Assembly (NCBI RefSeq): GCF_002224125.1
Contig: NZ_NCSM01000007.1
Coordinates: 189,839 to 253,838 of the forward strand
Length of the DNA stretch: 64,000 nt
Reading direction: 5' to 3'
Origin: Streptomyces sp. NBS 14/10
Lineage (GTDB): Bacteria > Actinomycetota > Actinomycetes > Streptomycetales > Streptomycetaceae
In this document: positions 59,788 through 64,000 of the stretch, in pieces
Layout: each line of letters starts with the position of its first letter
How positions within the stretch are numbered: position 1 is the stretch's first letter
The notes under the pieces: model-generated
The model's database searches: none
What the model was told of the DNA's origin: nothing
What the model saw: only the letters and a program-made list of their open reading frames with translations
Translations under genes and position numbers: made by a program

Positions 59788-61860
59788 CTACGCCGTCCGC
59801 GGCGGCCCCGGGCGCCGGGCGTCGCCGTCGTCCGGCTGTTCCGCGTCCGAGCCGCACAGTTCCCGGTTCAGCACCCGCACCAGCTCCATCAGGTCGGTCG
59901 GCCGGTCCGGGGACCACCAGTCGCCCAGGAGCTCCGCCAGCGACTCCCCCCGGGCGCGGTAGAGCCGTTCCGCCACCCTCCGTCCTTCCTCGGTCGGCAC
60001 GAGCGACACCCCGTCGCGCGCGCCCAGTCCCCGCTCCTCGATGTGCCGGGCCGCCTCGGTGATGACCCACGGCGGCGCGGTCGAGCGTTCGGCCAGCAGG
60101 TAGGGCTCGACCGCGCCGTAGTGGGTCATCCGCAGCAGCATCCAGCTCACGGCCGGTCTGAGGTCGAGGCCGGCGCGTCTGGCGATGTCCTCGTAGACCT
60201 GTTTGCGGCCCTCGCGGCAGCCCAGCAGCGAGAGGGCGCGGGCGACCTCGTCGTGCGAGGAGCGCTCGACGGGGTTGCTGGCGACCACCTCGCTGGCCTC
60301 GGGCGCGGTGACGCTGGCCCGCAGCGGCTCCTCGTGCAGGAACCAGGCCAGGACGAAGGCGATCAGCACGAACGGCGCCGCGTACAGGAACACATCGGTG
60401 ATGGAGACGGAGTACGCGTCCAGCACCCTCGCCCGCAGCGCCGCCGGCAGCAGCCGGACCCCTCGGGGGTCGGCGCTCAGCGCGCTGGGGTCGACGCCGG
60501 GGGGCAGCCGCTGTCCGGCCAGCACATTGGCGAGATGGGGGGCGAGGCTGTTGGCGAAGATCGTGCCGAAGACTGAGACGCCGAAGGAGCCGCCGATGGA
60601 GCGGAAGAAGGTGTTGCCGGAGGTGGCGACGCCGAGGTCCTGGTAGCGGACGGAGTTCTGCACGATGGTCACCAGGACCTGCATGACCAGGCCGAGCCCG
60701 AAGCCGAAGACGAAGAAGTACACGCTGGTCTCGGCCACGCCGGTGGACGGCCGCAGCTGGTGCAGAAGCAGCAGGCCGACGGCGGTGACGCCGGTGCCGA
60801 GGATCGGGAAGACCTTGTAGTGGCCGGTACGGCTGACGACCTGGCCGGAGCCGGTGGAGGCGAGCAGCATGCCGAAGACCATCGGCAGCATATGGACGCC
60901 GGACAAGGTCGGGCTGACGCCCTGTACGACCTGCAGGAACGTCGGCAGATAGGTCATGCTGCCGAACATCGCGAAGCCGACCACGAAGCCGATGACCGAG
61001 CAGACCGCGAAGGAGCGGCTGCGGAAGAGATACAGCGGCAGCACGGGTTCGGCGGCGCGCCCCTCCACCCGTACGAAGGCCACCAGCAGCACCAGCCCCA
61101 GCAGCGCGAGCCCGACGATCTGCCAGGAGCCCCAGGGGTAGGTCACGCCGCCGAGGGAGGTCATCAGCACCAGCGCGGCGGCGACGGAGGCGATGAGGAG
61201 GGTGCCGAGGTAGTCGATGGTGTGGCGGGCGCCGCGGACCGGGATGTGCAGGACGGTGGCGATGACGGCGAGGGCGATGATGCCGAGGGGGATGTTGATG
61301 TAGAAGACCCAGCGCCAGCTGAGGTGGTCGACGAAGAGCCCGCCGAGCAGCGGCCCGAGGACGCTCGTGGCGCCGAAGACCGCGCCGAAGAGCCCCTGGT
61401 AGCGGCCGCGTTCGCGGGGCGGGACGATGTCGCCGACGATCGCCATCGACAGCACGATCAGCCCGCCGCCGCCCAGCCCCTGGAGCCCGCGGAAGACGAT
61501 CAGCTCCGGCATGTTCCGGGCGAGCCCGCACAGCGCCGAGCCGATGAGGAAGATGACGATGGCGGCCTGGAAGAGCTTCTTGCGCCCGTATTGGTCGCCG
61601 AGTTTGCCCCACAGCGGGGTGGCGGCGGTCGAGGCGAGCAGATACGCGGTGACGACCCAGGACAGATGCGACAGTCCGCCGAGATCGCTGACGATCGTGG
61701 GCAGGGCGGTGGCGACGATCGTCTGGTCGAGGGCGGCGAGCAGCAGTCCGAGCAGCAGGGCGCCGATCGCCACGAGGACCGTACGCCTCGTACGGCCCTC
61801 CCCCGGGCCGAGCGCCACGGGGCCCGGGGCCGGGGTCGAGGGGCTCGCGTCCTGCGCCAT
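59788..61860 (-). CDS. MFS (DHA2/EmrB-type) exporter with fused C-terminal winged helix
   Basis: The 690-residue protein has about 14 membrane helices (residues 28-530) with DHA2 motifs [22 protein letters not shown] and [13 protein letters not shown]. It should export drugs or metabolites in exchange for protons. Residues about 545-690 form a soluble domain like a MarR/winged helix ([41 protein letters not shown]). Such a fusion is uncommon. A perfect 30-bp palindrome lies 24 bp upstream of the start and could be recognised by a regulator, or form an RNA hairpin. Confidence 0.87.
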   Translation of the reverse strand: MAQDASPSTPAPGPVALGPGEGRTRRTVLVAIGALLLGLLLAALDQTIVATALPTIVSDLGGLSHLSWVVTAYLLASTAATPLWGKLGDQYGRKKLFQAAIVIFLIGSALCGLARNMPELIVFRGLQGLGGGGLIVLSMAIVGDIVPPRERGRYQGLFGAVFGATSVLGPLLGGLFVDHLSWRWVFYINIPLGIIALAVIATVLHIPVRGARHTIDYLGTLLIASVAAALVLMTSLGGVTYPWGSWQIVGLALLGLVLLVAFVRVEGRAAEPVLPLYLFRSRSFAVCSVIGFVVGFAMFGSMTYLPTFLQVVQGVSPTLSGVHMLPMVFGMLLASTGSGQVVSRTGHYKVFPILGTGVTAVGLLLLHQLRPSTGVAETSVYFFVFGFGLGLVMQVLVTIVQNSVRYQDLGVATSGNTFFRSIGGSFGVSVFGTIFANSLAPHLANVLAGQRLPPGVDPSALSADPRGVRLLPAALRARVLDAYSVSITDVFLYAAPFVLIAFVLAWFLHEEPLRASVTAPEASEVVASNPVERSSHDEVARALSLLGCREGRKQVYEDIARRAGLDLRPAVSWMLLRMTHYGAVEPYLLAERSTAPPWVITEAARHIEERGLGARDGVSLVPTEEGRRVAERLYRARGESLAELLGDWWSPDRPTDLMELVRVLNRELCGSDAEQPDDGDARRPGPPRTA

Positions 61861-61883
61861 GGGTGACTCCGTACCTTGTCAGC

Positions 61884-61913
61884 GCGCGGCAGCCCGCGCG
61901 CGGGCTGCCGCGC
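61884..61913. promoter_or_regulatory. Perfect 30-bp palindrome upstream of the MFS gene
   Basis: GCGCGGCAGCCCGCG (61884-61898) is followed directly by its reverse complement (61899-61913). There is no spacer. It is centred about 38 bp upstream of the MFS start. Confidence 0.8.
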
Positions 61914-62100
61914 TCCGTCCTCGACCAGCCGCCGACTCGTCTCTGACTCGTCGCCTTTGTCCCGGCCCGCGTTCTTGACCCCCATCCTCGCCTTTATGTC
62001 TCGTTACGGCCTGCCGAGAAGGCCCACACTCATTGGGAAGCGCTGCGCGGAACATGACAGGCTCTGCATAATCGCTGCGACTCCAGGAAGGGAAAGACCC

Positions 62101-63445
62101 GTGACGGCAGACCTCTGCCCGCACTGCTTCGCGCCGGCGCGCGACAACGGCCGCCCCGGTTGCGCGTGTGCAGCGCGCGCCGCCGCGGCTGCCGCGGCGG
62201 CGGGCGACAGCGAGGACCACATACGCGACGACCGCGACGGCATACGCGACAGCCTGCGTGAGAACACGCGCGAGGGCATGCGTGAGGACGCGCGCGACGG
62301 CTTCGACGACGAGATACGCGACGACCCCATGGGCCCACGCCCATACGTCACGTTCGCCGGCGAAGAGCGCCGCAAGGGCCCCGAGCTCCGCGACATACGG
62401 CTGTTCGAGCGCATGACGACCCGCAGATCCGCCCGCGAGGACCGCGACGACCACGACGACCACGATGTGGACGCGGAACTCGAACAGGGCCGGCAGAGAC
62501 CAGGCCGGGAGAGCGGGCGGCGCGGGCGGCGCGGACGGAGCAGCGTCCGGAGCGGGCAGAGCGCGCAGAGACGCGGGCAGAGACCACAGAACCGCCGCGG
62601 CCGCGGGGGCCGCCGCGGTGACCCAGGCGTTCGAGCCCGTCACGCAGCCCATCGACCGGATCAGCCCGGTCAACCGGACCGACCGGATCGGGGCGGCCGA
62701 GGCCGCACGAAGCGAGGCCGACGCGTCGGCCCCCGCCGGGGGCGGGGCCGGGGGCGGGACCGGGGGCGGGACCGGGGGCGGGACTGGGGCCGGGTCGGGC
62801 GCCGGGCGCCACCGGAAGAGCCGCAAAGGCCCGGTGGTGGCGGTGCTCTCGGGGGCCGCGGCGGTGGCGGTGGCGAGCACGCTGGCCTTCGGCACCGGCT
62901 TACTGGGCGGGGACAAGAAGCACGACCAGGAAGCCGACCGGACGCTCTCCGACCCGAGCTCCAGCGCACCGGACGACGACCCGTCGACCAAGGACGACAA
63001 GTCACCCGACAAGAAGCCCTCGCCCTCGGCGTCGTCCACCACCCCCGCCACGACGCCTTCCGCCGCCAAGAAGGAGAGCGCGAGCCCACGGCCCAGCCAC
63101 TCGCCGTCGGCCTCGAAGTCGAAGGAACCCTCCAAGTCGGCCACCTCGCCCACCCCCTCGGCGACCGACGCGACCGGCAGCGTCTCCCCCAACCCGACCG
63201 AAACCCCGACCCCCACCGGCCCGCCCGTGCTGCAGGAGGGCGACAGCGGCTCCGAGGTGGTCGAGCTCCAGGAGCGGCTGGGCCAGCTGCTGCTCTACCT
63301 GGGATCGAAGGACGGCGAGTACGACGACGGCGTACGGAACGCGGTGACCAGCTTCCAGAACACCTACGGGGTGGAGGGCGACCCGAAGGGGGTGTACGGG
63401 CCGAATACGCGCCGTGCGCTGGAGTCGCGAACCGACGAACCGTGA
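62101..63445 (+). CDS. Peptidoglycan-binding protein, probably frameshifted
   Basis: The start GTG 62101 begins with TADLCPHCFAPARDNGRPGCAC, a zinc-ribbon-like opening known from streptomycete peptidoglycan-binding proteins. A charged repeat (IRDDRDGIRDSLREN) follows. This frame becomes Arg-rich after DDHDVDAELEQ at about 62485, whereas the next frame carries a membrane segment (VVAVLSGAAAVAVASTLAFGTG), a Ser/Pro/Lys-rich wall linker and a terminal PG_binding_1 domain (LQEGDSGSEVVELQERLG, stop 63445). A one-base shift near 62475-62500 would join them. If no shift exists, the second part starts at ATG 62465. Confidence 0.6.
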
Positions 63446-63512
63446 GAACCATAAAGACGCGAAGGCCCGGCCGGGGCCACTGGCGCACCGGCGAAGGTCT
63501 TTGTATCGTAGA

Positions 63513-63528
63513 GGAACAAAGTGGTTCC
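63513..63528. promoter_or_regulatory. Dyad in front of the HAD gene
   Basis: GGAAC (63513-63517) and GTTCC (63524-63528) are inverted repeats with a 6-bp spacer, in a relatively AT-rich stretch 65-80 bp before the HAD start. Confidence 0.35.
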
Positions 63529-63592
63529 GCCCGCACTCCCTGACCGGCGGGCGGGGCCACTTGTCTCTTCTCCCGCGCCTTGGAGTACGTCG

Positions 63593-64000
63593 ATGCCGGC
63601 CACCGCCCCGTTCACCGCCCGCGCCCTTCTCCTCGACATGGACGGCACCCTCGTGAACTCGGACGCCGTGGTGGAGCGCTGCTGGCGCCGCTGGGCCGCC
63701 GAGCACGGACTCGATGCGACCAGCATGCTCAAGGTCGTACACGGGCGGCAGGGGCACGCCACCATGGCGGTGCTGCTCCCCGAGCGGCCCATGGAGGAGA
63801 ACCTGGCGGACAACCGGCGGATGCTGGAGTGGGAGACCTCGGACGTCGACGGCGTCGTGCCCATCCCCGGCGCTCCCGCCTTCCTGGCCTCGCTCGCGGA
63901 CCTGCCGCACGCCCTGGTCACCTCCGCCGACGAGGGGCTGGCCCGCGCCCGGATGGGCGCGACGGGGCTGCCGATGCCGAGCGTGCGGGTCACGGCGGAG
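63593..64000 (+). CDS. HAD-family phosphatase, N-terminal part (cut by window edge)
   Basis: The frame begins at ATG 63593 and is open to the window end (136 codons seen). Motif I is LLLDMDGTLVNSDAV near residue 15, with the nucleophilic Asp. The cap region follows, and motif II is near HALVTSADEG (Ser/Thr). It should be a beta-phosphoglucomutase/phosphoglycolate phosphatase-like hydrolase of sugar phosphates. The C-terminal motif is outside the window. Confidence 0.85.
   Translation, partial: MPATAPFTARALLLDMDGTLVNSDAVVERCWRRWAAEHGLDATSMLKVVHGRQGHATMAVLLPERPMEENLADNRRMLEWETSDVDGVVPIPGAPAFLASLADLPHALVTSADEGLARARMGATGLPMPSVRVTAE

Noticed and set aside
59338..60576. Plus-strand frame through the repeat field with many Pro-Ala-Gly-His repeats
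   Set aside because: The repeats come from DNA without stops in any frame; half of it is antisense to the MFS gene and no start site is convincing.
58211..61612. A 1133-codon minus-strand frame across the repeat field and MFS gene
   Set aside because: It is a frame shadow of the MFS gene continued through stop-poor repeat DNA; no domain is recognisable.

Overview
The window looks like chromosomal DNA from a Streptomyces or a close relative. GC content is very high with G/C at third codon positions, GTG and TTG starts are common, genes join by ATGA/GTGA/TGATG overlaps, and the families are typical of streptomycetes: a class III lanthipeptide ram locus, CYP157/CYP154 pair, KstR-type TetR, ECF cobalamin transporter and GH59 enzyme. 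I found no rRNA, tRNA, CRISPR array or insertion sequence. Both edges cut genes: a methyltransferase on the left and a HAD phosphatase on the right.

Layout. 0-3.5 kb: methyltransferase tail, Amidase_3 cell-wall hydrolase, small membrane protein, F420-type LLM oxidoreductase. 3.5-7.8 kb: a minus-strand GT4 glycosyltransferase, methyltransferase and terpene-cyclase-fold operon, divergent from a KstR-like TetR gene. 8.0-16.2 kb: a complete SapB-type lanthipeptide locus (ramR-like regulator, two ABC transporters, a 44-residue precursor gene and a LanKC synthetase). 16.2-22.1 kb: ferredoxin plus aldehyde dehydrogenase, divergent from an MBL-fold hydrolase, then the CYP157/CYP154 pair. 22.1-32.7 kb: single genes (GNAT, broken WYL regulator, hydrolase, methyltransferase, RraA-like protein, secreted proteins, TetR). 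32.7-39.1 kb: a cobalamin riboswitch followed by five translationally coupled genes for two surface proteins and an ECF transporter. 39.1-45.2 kb: a triple-repeat secreted protein, NTF2-like protein with a divergent TetR, FadA5-like thiolase divergent from CYP125, HD hydrolase and CuZn-SOD-like protein. 45.2-64 kb: GT87/PAP2 fusion, M15-like peptidase, dienelactone hydrolase, RibD-like protein, VOC and MhuD-like proteins, GH59 galactocerebrosidase-like enzyme, tyrosine phosphatase, GNAT, a 700-bp GC-rich repeat field, an MFS transporter with a fused winged helix, and a peptidoglycan-binding protein.

How the genes may work together. KstR-type operators (TnnAACnnGTTnnA and close variants) occur at five places: two beside the KstR-like gene, one between the aldehyde dehydrogenase/ferredoxin operon and the MBL gene, and two between the thiolase and CYP125. 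This suggests one dispersed sterol/lipid catabolism regulon that also includes the glycosyltransferase operon. The B12-riboswitch operon pairs a secreted alpha/alpha-barrel protein, in the fold class of intrinsic factor/transcobalamin, with a complete ECF transporter, which suggests a surface cobalamin capture system.

Structural oddity. Short duplications of 8 to 24 bp repeatedly overlap the stop codons of genes (at least nine stops), and several other minisatellites lie at gene 3' ends or in intergenic DNA.
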